In this document: positions 1-8,772 of the stretch, in pieces
Layout: every line of letters starts with the position of its first letter
How positions within the stretch are numbered: position 1 is the first letter of the stretch
NCBI GenBank assembly: GCA_027486765.1
Contig: JAIXOO010000015.1
Span: 1 to 32,721 of the forward strand
Length of the DNA stretch: 32,721 bases
Source of the DNA: Saprospiraceae bacterium
Lineage (GTDB): Bacteria; Bacteroidota; Bacteroidia; Chitinophagales; Saprospiraceae
Reading direction: 5' to 3'
Translations under genes and position numbers: made by a program
Notes under the pieces: model-generated
Seen by the model: only the letters and a program-made list of their open reading frames with translations
Databases searched by the model: none
Told to the model about the DNA's origin: nothing

Positions 1-3
1 ATA

Positions 4-135
4 AAATAAAGTTACAATTTGCCCGACTCTTTTTTGATTTTGCTGCGTTACTCCTCAGTTGCGTAGACCTGCTATGCGCCTTCGTCGTGCCTTGCCAAAT
101 CAAAAAATAGCCAAGGCAATTTTGTAACTTTATTT
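4..135. repeat. Imperfect long inverted repeat with structured centre
   Basis: Positions 4-40 and 97-135 are imperfect inverted copies. Each arm carries AAATAAAGTTACAA at its outer end and TTTTTTGATTT at its inner end, with several mismatches and small indels between. The central 56 bases can form further short stems, for example GCGTAG (61-66) with CTATGC (72-77, one G-T pair), and GCCTTG (89-94) pairs with CAAGGC (112-117). I see no ORF here. It lies downstream of the minus-strand monooxygenase gene and has the look of an interspersed palindromic element. It could contribute to 3' end formation, but no clean U tract follows a simple stem. The window edge hides any longer element. Confidence 0.6.
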
Positions 136-171
136 CATTTCCGTCCCTAAAAAGAGAAATCCTCATGGTCG

Positions 172-1410
172 CTACATTTTGGCGTTCAAAGATTTGATGT
201 CAAAGCCCGCAATTTGTTTGTATTGCTCCATAATTCCGGCTAGTTCTTCGAGGGGAATTTGATCTGGAGTAAAACCCAACGGGAAGCGCTCTTCCATCAA
301 ATCCATGATAAAATCGGGGCCTTTTTGGCGGTTTTGTAAAACCACGTTGGCGGTAGCGGGCACCCGTTCGGCATCGTAACGCGCCAACGCACTTCTCCAA
401 TCGGGCTCCTCAATCAAAGCATTGGTGAGAGCGTCAGCATCCAGAATGGCTTGCGAAGCGCCATTGGAACCAATCGGGTACATCGGATGTGCGGCGTCAC
501 CCAGGAGGGTCACCCGCCCATAAGTCCAGCGCGGCAAGGGGTCGCGATCCGACATGGGGAATTCATAGATGCTTTCGGCCCCGGCGATCATCCTGGGTAC
601 ATCCAACCAATCGAATTGCCAGGGTTCGTAAACGCGCAGCAACCTTTCTTTGTCGGCGTGTCGGTTCCAGTCGCGCACTTTGAGTTGGTAATCGGCTCCT
701 TCGCGCAGGTTGCCTACCCAATTGACCAGTTGTAGACCATCGCTATTGAGCTCAGACTTGATGGGGTAAACCACCATTTTTTGCCCCATGTGCCCGATCA
801 TCACCATCGAAGTACCATTCATGAAGGGTTTCATCAGTGTAGTGCCTCGATACAGGACATTGCCCGAGTATTTTATCTCCCCTTCGCTTGGATACAAAAG
901 TTGACGCAGTACCGAGTTGATGCCATCGGCCCCAATCAGCAAATCGCCTTTAACTTGGGCTTGTAGCTCACCCGTTTCCCGGTTGATAAAAGTGGCAGAG
1001 ATTCCATGTGGAGTTTCTTCAAAAGCCGACAAATGGTGTTGCGTTTTGATACAATCCGCCCCCAATCTCCTTTCCACCTCTTTCAAAAGCAACATTTGTA
1101 AAGTACCTCGATGGACGGAAAATTGCGGCCATTTGTAGCCAGCGAAACGTCCACGGGGCTCTTCCCAAAAGATTTGGCCATACTTGTTGGCGTAAACCAA
1201 ATCGCTGGTTTCTACGGCAGATTCGGCAATTTGGTCATCAATGCCCAGATTGGTCAATACCCGTACCGAATGGGGCAGGAGATTGATGCCCACTCCGAGG
1301 GGTTTTACACTTTTGACCGATTCAAATATTTCGACTTCAAAGCCCGCTTCGTGGAAGCAAAGGGCGGCAGTCAGGCCCCCAATACCGGCCCCCGCAATGA
1401 TGATTTTCAT
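172..1410 (-). CDS. FAD-dependent aromatic-ring monooxygenase (PhzS/salicylate hydroxylase-like)
   Basis: A 412-aa class A flavoprotein monooxygenase, which would use NAD(P)H and O2 to hydroxylate an aromatic substrate in the cytoplasm. The N-terminal Rossmann motif GAGIGG is at residues 7-12, the DG motif GADG at 160-163 and the second FAD motif LLGDAAHP at 302-309. The stretch PLGVGINLLPHSV, the EEPRGRFAGY segment and the SVHRGTLQMLL segment recall PhzS (phenazine-1-carboxylate-derivative monooxygenase) more than PobA. The substrate cannot be read from sequence. It starts 5 nt after the stop of the upstream acyl-CoA dehydrogenase gene, so the two are probably co-transcribed. No phenazine genes are nearby, so a phenazine role is doubtful. 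Confidence 0.85.
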   Translation of the reverse strand: MKIIIAGAGIGGLTAALCFHEAGFEVEIFESVKSVKPLGVGINLLPHSVRVLTNLGIDDQIAESAVETSDLVYANKYGQIFWEEPRGRFAGYKWPQFSVHRGTLQMLLLKEVERRLGADCIKTQHHLSAFEETPHGISATFINRETGELQAQVKGDLLIGADGINSVLRQLLYPSEGEIKYSGNVLYRGTTLMKPFMNGTSMVMIGHMGQKMVVYPIKSELNSDGLQLVNWVGNLREGADYQLKVRDWNRHADKERLLRVYEPWQFDWLDVPRMIAGAESIYEFPMSDRDPLPRWTYGRVTLLGDAAHPMYPIGSNGASQAILDADALTNALIEEPDWRSALARYDAERVPATANVVLQNRQKGPDFIMDLMEERFPLGFTPDQIPLEELAGIMEQYKQIAGFDIKSLNAKM

Positions 1411-1415
1411 AATGC

Positions 1416-3233
1416 TCAGATTAAAAACTCACTTTCTTCGTCAAAAATAGTGAGGTGAATGTCCTCCTGTAGCCTGCTGTACAAACCTTGCAAACGCGGC
1501 AATTCGTAGTGGAAATAAAAGCGCAGGGTTTCGATTTTGGATTGGTAAAAAGTTAGCTCTTCACCCTGGATTCTGCCCTTTTTGAGTGCTTCAGTCGCCA
1601 CAATGCCCTGGAGCAACCATTGCCAGGCCACATTCAAAATGCCAAAGGCTTCCATATACAAATTGGCGTCAGCCAGCAACACTTCCATGTCGCCTTCGGC
1701 GGCCAATTTGAATTGATGTGCGGTGACTTTTTGGAATTGGCGCAGGGAGGCCATCAGTGCTTCCCAGTAAGGACTCAAGGTGGGTTCATGTTCGGCAGGA
1801 TGGATGGTTTTGCCCACTTCGTTGTACCAGATTACCAGGGTTTTACCCTGATTGCCTACTACTTGTCGACCCAATAAGGCTTGGGACTGGATGCCCGTAG
1901 TCCCTTCGTACAAACTCATGATGCGCACATCGCGGGCCAGTTGTTCCAAGGGAAAGTCTTCGGTATAACCGTAGCCGCCCAACACTTGTAAACCTTGGTT
2001 GACCGCAACAAAGCCCATCTCCGCCCCAAAAGTTTTGGCCACCGGGGTGAGCAATTCCAGCAGTTGATTGTAGTGCTTTTTGAGCTCGGGCTCGTCGGCG
2101 TGGACTTTTTCCAAATCCAGGTACAGGTAACATTGCAGCACCAGGCTCAGACCACCTTCCACAATGGCTTTTTGCAAAAACAACATTCGCCGTACATCGG
2201 GGTGTTGGATGATCGACACTGCGGGTTCAACCACTGCTTCTTTTTTATTCAAACGTCGACCCTGGGGGCGTTCATGGGCGTATTGCAAGGAAGCATAGTA
2301 GGCTGCCGAAGCGATGTGAATCCCACCCATGCCGACGCCGAGCCGAGCCCCGTTCATCATCAAAAACATCTGGGGCAAACCGCGATTCATCTCGCCCAAA
2401 AGGTACCCAACGCAATTGTTTTGTGCCCCAAATTCCAGGTGCATGGCTGGGGTAGCCTTTTGCCCCATCTTGTGGTAAATTCCGATGGAAACCACGTCGT
2501 TGTCTTCCAAAGCCCCGGTATCGTTCAGGCGTTTTTTTGGCACAACGAATAAGGAAATCCCTTTGGTGCCTTTGGGTGCACCATCTACCCGAGCGAGAAC
2601 GAGGTGCACAATGTTGTCGGTCACATCCTGATCTCCAGCGGAAATGAAGATTTTTTGCCCTTTGATCAAATAAGTCCCATCGGGTTGCGGACTAGCTGCT
2701 GTAGTCACATCTGAGAGCGAACTACCTGCCTGAGGTTCGGTTAGGCACATGGTGCCCATCCATTCGCCAGACAACATTTTGGGCAAAAACAGGGCCTTCT
2801 GTGCTTCATTGCCAAATGTGTAAATCAGGTTCGCTGCTCCTTTGCACAAGTCACTGTACATCACCAAACTATTGTGGGCACTACCCATGATGAATTCGGC
2901 GGCGGAGGCAATGGTTTTGGGGAGTTGCATGCCCCCCCAGGTTTCGGAGAAGGGTGCGGCGATCAGCCCCGCTTCGCTGAAGGCCTTGATGAAACTGTGT
3001 ACACTGGAATGGACTTTGACCTGCCCATCGACCAATTCCGGCTGCTGCCGATCGGATTCCTGATAGGCGGGCTGCATGATTTGTTTGGCGAGGTCGCTGG
3101 CGATGTCCAGAGTAAATCCGTAGGTTTCCCGGTCGTGAGCCTTGAAATAATCAAATTGTTGGAGGCTTTCTACCTGCAAGGTTTCAAACAGAATGAAGTC
3201 CAGATTGCGGCGCGAGAAGGTTTTTTCGGCCAT
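1416..3233 (-). CDS. Acyl-CoA dehydrogenase, long DmdC-like type (605 aa)
   Basis: FAD-dependent alpha,beta-dehydrogenation of an acyl-CoA. At 605 aa it is much longer than standard ~380-aa acyl-CoA dehydrogenases and matches the long group that includes the methylmercaptopropionyl-CoA dehydrogenase DmdC, with extra N- and C-terminal segments. The flavin-binding signature CLTEPQAGSS is at 163-172, and the catalytic-base motif LYEGTTGIQ at 441-449 holds the likely base E443. GGYGYTED (419-426) is also typical. The ATG at 3233 is kept because the sequence just upstream holds two -7 boxes. It leads a two-gene unit with the flavin monooxygenase and is divergent from a MarR gene. The substrate is unknown; the partner suggests an aromatic or modified acyl-CoA, which is inference. 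Confidence 0.85.
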   Translation of the reverse strand: MAEKTFSRRNLDFILFETLQVESLQQFDYFKAHDRETYGFTLDIASDLAKQIMQPAYQESDRQQPELVDGQVKVHSSVHSFIKAFSEAGLIAAPFSETWGGMQLPKTIASAAEFIMGSAHNSLVMYSDLCKGAANLIYTFGNEAQKALFLPKMLSGEWMGTMCLTEPQAGSSLSDVTTAASPQPDGTYLIKGQKIFISAGDQDVTDNIVHLVLARVDGAPKGTKGISLFVVPKKRLNDTGALEDNDVVSIGIYHKMGQKATPAMHLEFGAQNNCVGYLLGEMNRGLPQMFLMMNGARLGVGMGGIHIASAAYYASLQYAHERPQGRRLNKKEAVVEPAVSIIQHPDVRRMLFLQKAIVEGGLSLVLQCYLYLDLEKVHADEPELKKHYNQLLELLTPVAKTFGAEMGFVAVNQGLQVLGGYGYTEDFPLEQLARDVRIMSLYEGTTGIQSQALLGRQVVGNQGKTLVIWYNEVGKTIHPAEHEPTLSPYWEALMASLRQFQKVTAHQFKLAAEGDMEVLLADANLYMEAFGILNVAWQWLLQGIVATEALKKGRIQGEELTFYQSKIETLRFYFHYELPRLQGLYSRLQEDIHLTIFDEESEFLI

Positions 3234-3293
3234 GCTTTTTTGATGATTGACGGTGATGCAGAAATTTGCAAGAGTGAGATTAAGGCTACCTTA

Positions 3294-3361
3294 CAAATTT
3301 AACAAAATTAAAAATGGATTTCGTACTTTAGTTTACGCTGTGGTCTATTTTTCTATTTTTG
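3294..3361. promoter_or_regulatory. Divergent promoter region, acyl-CoA dehydrogenase / marR
   Basis: The 151-bp gap between the divergent genes holds -7 boxes matching the Bacteroidota consensus TAnnTTTG. On the plus strand TATTTTTG at 3354-3361 lies 23 nt before the marR ATG. On the minus strand there are two consecutive boxes, TAAATTTG (3301-3294) and TAATTTTG (3310-3303), upstream of the dehydrogenase ATG. I could not find a convincing -33 TTG at the right distance for marR. A MarR protein would be expected to bind here, but I did not find a clear operator palindrome. Confidence 0.4.
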
Positions 3362-3384
3362 CGAAAAGCCCTTAACCAATTGGT

Positions 3385-3810
3385 ATGCCTGCAAGAACCA
3401 TTTATTTGATCAAACGCCTGGAAACAGAAGTAACCGCCAACATGATCAAAATTTTAGGCGCGTACGAGATTACTCCTTCCCAGTTCATCATCCTCAACTT
3501 TGTGGGGGACAACGAAACCGATTTGTCCTCAGCCCAATTGTCGCGGCGCTTTTTGATGACCCCTCAATCCATGAATGAAGTGGTGACGACCTTGCAACGC
3601 AAAGACTTACTGGAAAGAAATACCGATCCCAATCACAAACGTATCCTACGCATTACCCTCACTGAGAAAGGAAAAGAGGTGCTGGAAATCTGCAACGCGG
3701 CAATGGATGTGTTTGAAGAAAAATTGCTTAAAAAGCTCAAAATCAAAGAAAAAGAGGTTTTTCGCGGTTCGATTGGTAAAATATTGGATAACCTCAAAGA
3801 AAATGATTAA
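3385..3810 (+). CDS. MarR-family transcriptional regulator
   Basis: A 141-aa single-domain regulator of usual MarR length. The winged helix-turn-helix spans about residues 48-90: the recognition region SRRFLMTPQSMNEVVTTL is followed by LLERNTDPNHKRILRITLT, which gives the DxxxxR wing (RNTDPNHKR). N- and C-terminal helices would form the dimer interface. MarR proteins usually repress a divergent or own operon and release DNA on binding small, often aromatic, ligands. The divergent monooxygenase/acyl-CoA dehydrogenase pair is therefore the likely target; this is inference from position. It ends at a convergent boundary with a secreted hydrolase, marked by a long hairpin. Confidence 0.9.
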   Translation: MPARTIYLIKRLETEVTANMIKILGAYEITPSQFIILNFVGDNETDLSSAQLSRRFLMTPQSMNEVVTTLQRKDLLERNTDPNHKRILRITLTEKGKEVLEICNAAMDVFEEKLLKKLKIKEKEVFRGSIGKILDNLKEND

Positions 3811-3837
3811 GGAGCACTTATTTTTGCCCCACTACTA

Positions 3838-3919
3838 GGTGTTTCTTAAGTGTCTAAGGTTTCTTAGGTGGTGAAAAAAAGCTTACCACCTAAGAAACCT
3901 TAGACACTTAAGAAACACC
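3838..3919. repeat. Perfect 35-bp-stem palindrome built of 9-nt units
   Basis: Arms 3838-3872 and 3885-3919 are perfect reverse complements (35 bp) around a 12-nt loop. Each arm is itself iterated: CTTAAGTGT, CTAAGGTTT and CTTAGGTGG follow each other in 9-nt steps, with a diverged CTAGGTGTTT before them. It lies between convergent genes, so it could block read-through in both directions, but neither side is followed by a T tract as in an intrinsic terminator. Related copies are at 23173-23281 and 28858-28959. Confidence 0.85.
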
Positions 3920-3933
3920 ACAGAAAGCAAGCT

Positions 3934-5058
3934 CTACTCCAAAAACCTCGCCTGCGCCTTCTTCCCCGTCTTCACCCAGCTCCGCAAGGCATCAAAAGCG
4001 ACTCCGGTCTGTTGTGGTGTAAACTGGCAATGCGCCTGCCCATTGGTGTACAACACCGTCAAAAACTGGCTTTTTCCACGTCCCTGAAGCATGTTTTCGT
4101 AATTGGTCACCGCATAAGTAGGCGGGATCAACTGGTCGTACAAAGTATGCATCAACACGATCGGCTTGTCCACGTTCCCGGTGCGGTCGTAGGCCACAAA
4201 CAATTGGTCAGCCCCGGGTGTAGCGGCGAGTCGCTCCGCTTTCAGGTTCACCTCTTTGTCATTTGGAAAGCCACTGTACACCGTATTGGTATTGTCAAAA
4301 GGGTTGCCTTTGGCTTTTTGGGCCACGTCGCGCAAGACGTTTTCACTAAACATCAAGGTGAAGGGCAAGTCGTCAAATTTGAGGTCAAAACGTTTCGCTA
4401 CAGCCAGGCCCAACAAGGAATCTTTGGCCACAATGGCTTTGCGAATCGCGGCAACTTTGGGCATCATTTCCCCAAAAGACATGGCTGCTACCGGTTTGTT
4501 CAAATCAAAAATGTCGGAGAATTTTGAAGCGATCCCTGGAAACAGGCCATTAAACGTAGCATATAAATCAAACTCTTTGCGCACCTGCAAATAAGGTCTG
4601 CTCGAAAGTGGGCAGAGTGGCAACCCCCCCAAATAACCTTGGCTGTAGTTTTCCAGAATACCCAGCGTAATGCCACCGCCCATGGAATGGCCTACCATAA
4701 AGGTTGAGTCGGGCTTTCCGTAGGTTTTGACGAAGTAGTTGCGCAGTGCTTCGGTGTCCTCGATCCCCTGAGGAATGGCGTAACCTTGTTTGGAATAATC
4801 CGAAGCGGCTACGGCAAATCCACGTTCAAGAAAAGGTCTCATGTTGGAGACAAACCCTGGATTTTGGCTTTGTCGGGGACTTGCGCCCATGAACTCGTAG
4901 CCATGCGCATACATGACCAGTTTTCCTTTCCAGTTGTCAGGAAAAAGGATGCGGTATTTGGCGCCTTTGATGCTACCCGTGTCAATTTTGGCGACACCAT
5001 TTTGAGCAAAAAGACCGATGGAGCCCAGCAGCAAGAAAAAGCAGAGTAGATTTTTCAT
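3934..5058 (-). CDS. Secreted alpha/beta-hydrolase (serine esterase/peptidase-like)
   Basis: A 374-aa protein with an N-terminal signal peptide (MKNLLCFFLLLGSIGLFAQ, cleavage near residue 19), so probably periplasmic or exported. The alpha/beta-hydrolase core shows an oxyanion-type HGYE at 52-55, the nucleophile elbow GHSMGGG at 123-129 (S125), an acid candidate D308 in HTLYDQLIP and the catalytic histidine H343 in QAHCQF. A helical cap lies about 160-260. The substrate is unknown; esterase, lipase and peptidase activities are all possible. It lies 21 nt downstream of the methyltransferase-like gene on the same strand and may be co-transcribed with it. A distinct hydrolase of the same fold is at 22057. 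Confidence 0.8.
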   Translation of the reverse strand: MKNLLCFFLLLGSIGLFAQNGVAKIDTGSIKGAKYRILFPDNWKGKLVMYAHGYEFMGASPRQSQNPGFVSNMRPFLERGFAVAASDYSKQGYAIPQGIEDTEALRNYFVKTYGKPDSTFMVGHSMGGGITLGILENYSQGYLGGLPLCPLSSRPYLQVRKEFDLYATFNGLFPGIASKFSDIFDLNKPVAAMSFGEMMPKVAAIRKAIVAKDSLLGLAVAKRFDLKFDDLPFTLMFSENVLRDVAQKAKGNPFDNTNTVYSGFPNDKEVNLKAERLAATPGADQLFVAYDRTGNVDKPIVLMHTLYDQLIPPTYAVTNYENMLQGRGKSQFLTVLYTNGQAHCQFTPQQTGVAFDALRSWVKTGKKAQARFLE

Positions 5059-5079
5059 GATCGAGAAAATTTAGGAGGT

Positions 5080-6189
5080 TTATGGATTTCCCCAAACTTT
5101 GATGGCCGTATTCACTACCAATTCCAGCTTGCGCCACTGGTCATCGTGGGTCATCTGATTGCCGTGGTGCGTGGACGAAAAACCACATTGAGGACTCACA
5201 CATAAGTTCTCCAGCGGAGCATACTGAGCAGCTTCGTCGATGCGCTTGCACAAGTCATCCATGCTTTCCAACTGGGCGATTTTGGAAGATACTATCCCCA
5301 AGACCACCATTTTATTTTTAGGCACAAAACGCAGTGGTGCAAAATCGCCGGAGCGCTCATCGTCATACTCCAGGAAGTAACCATCTACATTGATTTCGTT
5401 GAACAAAACTTCCGCCACAGGCTCATAACCACCCTCCGCAAACCAGGTGCTGCGGTAGTTGCCCCGACAAAGGTGGATGCCCACCCGCAGGTCCGCAGGC
5501 CGATTGTCAATCACAGCATTGATCAAAGCCGCGTAGGTTTTGGGCAGTTCATTGGGGTCTTCACCACGCTCGGCGGCAGCTGCGCGCATTTTTGGATCGC
5601 AGAGGTAAGCGAGGTTGGTATCATCTAGTTGCAAATAGCGCAAACCAGCCGCATAAAGATGGTCAATTTCCTCCCGATAAGCTGCTGCCAGGTCATGGAA
5701 GAACAAATCCATATCAGGATAGGAATTGATGTCGATAGACTGGCGGCCACCCCGGAAATGAACCATGGTCGGCGAAGGAATAGTCACCTTGGGCGTACGG
5801 GTAACGACGGATTGGAGGTATTTGAAGTCGGCCACCTGGATGTCGTGCTGGTGTTTGAGTTTGCCAGTTACACTCACTACGGGTGGTTTGAAACCATCTT
5901 CAGCAGCTTTGGCATTGGGATTGCTTTCGATGCCCCCGGTGACAGTTACTCCATCCAGTTCCTTGAGGAAGTCGAGGTGGAAATAATCGCGTCGGAATTC
6001 GCCGTCGGTGATGGATTGAATGCCGGTCGCTTCCAACCTTTTGACGGTGTCTGCAATGGCTGCGTCTTCGATGGCGCGCAATTCAGCGGCTGAGATTTCT
6101 CCTTTTTTCCAGCGCAGGCGATTTTCTTTTACGGCACTGGTTCTCAATAAACTTCCCACGTGATCCGCACGGAATGGAGGCGTTGACAT
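5080..6189 (-). CDS. MetE C-terminal-domain-like zinc methyltransferase (cobalamin-independent methionine synthase family)
   Basis: The ORF is open from 6288, but the ATG at 6189 is chosen because family homology begins with MSTPPFRADHVGSLLR; this gives 369 aa. The protein corresponds to the C-terminal catalytic barrel of MetE alone, like Bacillus YxjG/YxjH. Zn/thiol ligands equivalent to the MetE set are visible: HLC at 239-241 (H239, C241), E274 in FLEYDDE and C335 in VSPQCGF. The N-terminal MetE half that helps bind folate is absent, so the methyl donor may not be methyl-tetrahydrofolate. Members of this group act on homocysteine or related thiols. It is divergent from the serine protease gene. 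Confidence 0.8.
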   Translation of the reverse strand: MSTPPFRADHVGSLLRTSAVKENRLRWKKGEISAAELRAIEDAAIADTVKRLEATGIQSITDGEFRRDYFHLDFLKELDGVTVTGGIESNPNAKAAEDGFKPPVVSVTGKLKHQHDIQVADFKYLQSVVTRTPKVTIPSPTMVHFRGGRQSIDINSYPDMDLFFHDLAAAYREEIDHLYAAGLRYLQLDDTNLAYLCDPKMRAAAAERGEDPNELPKTYAALINAVIDNRPADLRVGIHLCRGNYRSTWFAEGGYEPVAEVLFNEINVDGYFLEYDDERSGDFAPLRFVPKNKMVVLGIVSSKIAQLESMDDLCKRIDEAAQYAPLENLCVSPQCGFSSTHHGNQMTHDDQWRKLELVVNTAIKVWGNP

Positions 6190-6362
6190 GATGAGCGATT
6201 TTTGTAGGTGATGCGATTTTGGGTGCCTGATGGGTGTTTTTAATATCAGGTTGCCTGCTAATTTACGGAGAATTTTTCTACTGTCCAATTAATTTGCGAT
6301 TGTTCCATTACTTTTATGGAAACATAATTGAATTTCCAGCAAAATTCTTAATTCACTTCAAC

Positions 6363-7361
6363 ATGAACATCAAAGCGCCATTTTATTGCCTGCTTTTTGC
6401 CTCCATTTTTTTGCTTTATTCTTGTCAGGATGATGAAAGTTTTGATGATGATTTTGGCGTAGCGTTTGGAATTCGGCAGGACAAAAATTTAGCTGATTAT
6501 GAAGCGGTTGCAGCAGCTAATAATCCTGCTTTGCCCAATTTTAAGGCAGTAATTGCTTTCAGTTACAGTTTGGATGGCAGCGCCAAAGCAGAGTACATCG
6601 CCTCGGGTACTTTGATCGCGCCACAATGGATACTCACTGCGGCACACAATTTTTATGATGCCAGTGAACAAAAAAAGCCAGCACCAGTAAAGGGCATCAC
6701 CATAAAAATAGGGGATGATCCCAACACCCCTACCCAAACCTATTCCGTATCCCAAATTGTCATTCATCCAACCTGGCTGCACGGTAATCAGGATTTTCAA
6801 CACGCCAATGACTTATGCCTGGTCAAATTGGCCAGCCCCATCACCTCGATCACGCCAGTGAAACTTCACTCCACCAGCACGGAATCGCTGGGCAGTACCA
6901 TTTGGTTTTGTGGATTTGGCGATTATTCCCAGGCACCAGGACAAAATCCTAATCTGGAATCAAAAAAACACACCATAGAAAACATCCTGGATCGAAAGGT
7001 CGAAGGCTTAAAAACCACGCATGAAACCACGGTGTATTTAGGAGGCTTGTTGGCTTTTGATTTTGATGACCCAATCGGAGCGATTAATGCTCTAGGGGAT
7101 AACATTGTCAATGCAGACGAAGGTATATTAGGTGCAGGTACCAGCAGTGCCGGAGCAGTGAATCTGGAAGGTGCTACGGTAGAAGGTGACAGCGGAGGGC
7201 CTTTGTTTGTGAAAAATGGAAGTGTATGGGAATTGGCAGGGGTGCTATCCGGCGGGGCAACAGATCCTGTACCCGGGCACAAAAAAAGTGATTACGGAGA
7301 CATTAGCGTTTTTACTCGGGTGTCTACGTCATATACCTGGATTCAATCGGTTATCAAATGA
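6363..7361 (+). CDS. Trypsin-like serine protease lipoprotein
   Basis: The ORF opens at 6234, but the ATG at 6363 gives a clean lipoprotein signal: MNIKAPFYCLLFASIFLLYS followed by C21, then an acidic linker (DDESFDDDFG). The mature 312-aa protein is an S1-family protease domain with the triad H95 (LTAAHNF), D150 (HANDLCLVKL) and S277 (EGDSGGPLF). The acidic stretch after the lipid-attached Cys resembles Bacteroidota surface-export signals, so it may face outward; this is inference. It is a single gene, divergent from the methyltransferase-like gene and convergent with the RNA methyltransferase. The specificity-pocket residue is not certain from inspection. Confidence 0.85.
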   Translation: MNIKAPFYCLLFASIFLLYSCQDDESFDDDFGVAFGIRQDKNLADYEAVAAANNPALPNFKAVIAFSYSLDGSAKAEYIASGTLIAPQWILTAAHNFYDASEQKKPAPVKGITIKIGDDPNTPTQTYSVSQIVIHPTWLHGNQDFQHANDLCLVKLASPITSITPVKLHSTSTESLGSTIWFCGFGDYSQAPGQNPNLESKKHTIENILDRKVEGLKTTHETTVYLGGLLAFDFDDPIGAINALGDNIVNADEGILGAGTSSAGAVNLEGATVEGDSGGPLFVKNGSVWELAGVLSGGATDPVPGHKKSDYGDISVFTRVSTSYTWIQSVIK

Positions 7362-7408
7362 TTGCCTTATTTCAGGGAATGGAAGGCCAACACACCCACA
7401 CCATCACA

Positions 7409-8770
7409 CTACACACTCCCACCCATTCTTATTCTCCACTCCTTCGGAAAATAATTATTAACCCGGCCTTTGATGTTTTTGACCCAGCCCAGGTTGATGC
7501 CTTCGTAATTGACCAGGCCCCAACCATCTGGGGAATCAGGCAGTTCTATCACTTCTTTGCGCAGGTATTTTAAGGCAGCCGGAAGATCAAGGGTAGTGTT
7601 GGGTAAGTCGGGATGAACAACTGTGCTCAAAGCCAAAGCAGGAGCAGGGATAAAATCCGTATGTTTTAAGGCCCCTAATTCCAAAACAGGGTCCCAACGC
7701 CGTAGGTATGGACTAAGCTCCTGAAAAAATTCAGCACAAGCCTGTGGAACAGCCGCCAGTTCCCCATGCGGACTTTCCAGCACCAACAACTCAGCACTGG
7801 ATTTGACCCATTTTTTTAAAAAGTCTACGTTTTTGCGGGGTGCATTTTTCCAAAATCCTTTCGTTGGAGTTGATTTGAGCACCGGGTAATGCTTCTCCTG
7901 ACGCATGGCCGCGATGAAAAAACCCTCTCCCTGCACGCGATGTGGATAACACTGGTAGCCAAAATCGCGGGCCTGGACGCCCCATTCGGCTGGAAATGAC
8001 AGGGGGATCGGGCTCAATTCGAGGTTATCCTGAGACCAGGCTACATTCAGCGCGTTTTCGAACTCATTGTAGGTACAGGTGCAATAGATGAGGATACCAC
8101 CCGGTTTGAGCAAGGGACTGGCCTCGGCCAGGATGCGCCTTTGGCGGGCCGAGCAATGTTGCACGTGTTCGGGCGACCATTCGTTCACGGCATTGGGGTC
8201 TTTGCGGAACAAACCTTCGCCGGAGCAGGGCGCATCGAGCAAAACCAGGTCAAATTGGCCTTGCAAGGGTGCGAATTCCCGGCTGTCCTGGTTGGAGCAC
8301 AACACGTTGGGGTAGCCCCATTTGCAGAGGTTTTCCCGGAGAATTTGGTAGCGGGACTTGATCACCTCATTGCTGATCAACAAACTGTCAGGAGATATTG
8401 TGGCAGCCAACAGGGTGCTTTTTCCTCCCGGTGCAGCGGCAAGGTCTAATACTTTTAAAGGCTGGTTTACATCAATGACCTGAGGCAACACCGCGGACAG
8501 CAACATTGAGGAAGCTTCCTGCACATAATACGCACCGCCGTGTAAACGAGGATCTAGGGTGAAAACAGGCCGCTCAGTAAGGTAAATTCCTTCGTTATTC
8601 CATTTTACTCCGTCTGAATTTTCCGGCCAATTTTTTAATTTAAAAGGATTTCGGCGGATGCTGACGGGAGTGGAGGAGGAAAGCGCTTGCACGAATGCCT
8701 CGTAATCGGTATCACCCAATTGCTGCAACATTTGGTCAGAAAAAGCGCTGGGTAAAACCGGACTGGGCAT
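7409..8770 (-). CDS. RsmF/NOL1-NOP2-Sun-family RNA (cytosine-5) methyltransferase
   Basis: A 453-aa SAM-dependent m5C RNA methyltransferase. The SAM-binding motif LDLAAAPGGKSTLL is at about 108-121. The two conserved cysteines of the family are C182 in LLDAPCSGEG (motif IV) and C232 in IYCTCTYNEFENA (motif VI, the nucleophile). The C-terminal ~150 residues look like the RsmF-type RNA-binding extension, ending in YEGINLGWVKNIKGRVNNYFPKEWR. Length and domain order match RsmF (YebU), which modifies 16S rRNA C1407, rather than RsmB; the target base here is inferred. It ends 2 nt before the phosphoheptose isomerase-like gene in the same direction, so co-transcription is likely. Confidence 0.85.
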   Translation of the reverse strand: MPSPVLPSAFSDQMLQQLGDTDYEAFVQALSSSTPVSIRRNPFKLKNWPENSDGVKWNNEGIYLTERPVFTLDPRLHGGAYYVQEASSMLLSAVLPQVIDVNQPLKVLDLAAAPGGKSTLLAATISPDSLLISNEVIKSRYQILRENLCKWGYPNVLCSNQDSREFAPLQGQFDLVLLDAPCSGEGLFRKDPNAVNEWSPEHVQHCSARQRRILAEASPLLKPGGILIYCTCTYNEFENALNVAWSQDNLELSPIPLSFPAEWGVQARDFGYQCYPHRVQGEGFFIAAMRQEKHYPVLKSTPTKGFWKNAPRKNVDFLKKWVKSSAELLVLESPHGELAAVPQACAEFFQELSPYLRRWDPVLELGALKHTDFIPAPALALSTVVHPDLPNTTLDLPAALKYLRKEVIELPDSPDGWGLVNYEGINLGWVKNIKGRVNNYFPKEWRIRMGGSV

Positions 8771-8772
8771 GC

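Noticed and set aside
3838-3919. Reading the long hairpins as intrinsic terminators
   Set aside because: Stems of 35-40 bp are far longer than usual, arms are repetitive, and no T tract follows on either strand. They are reported as repeats.
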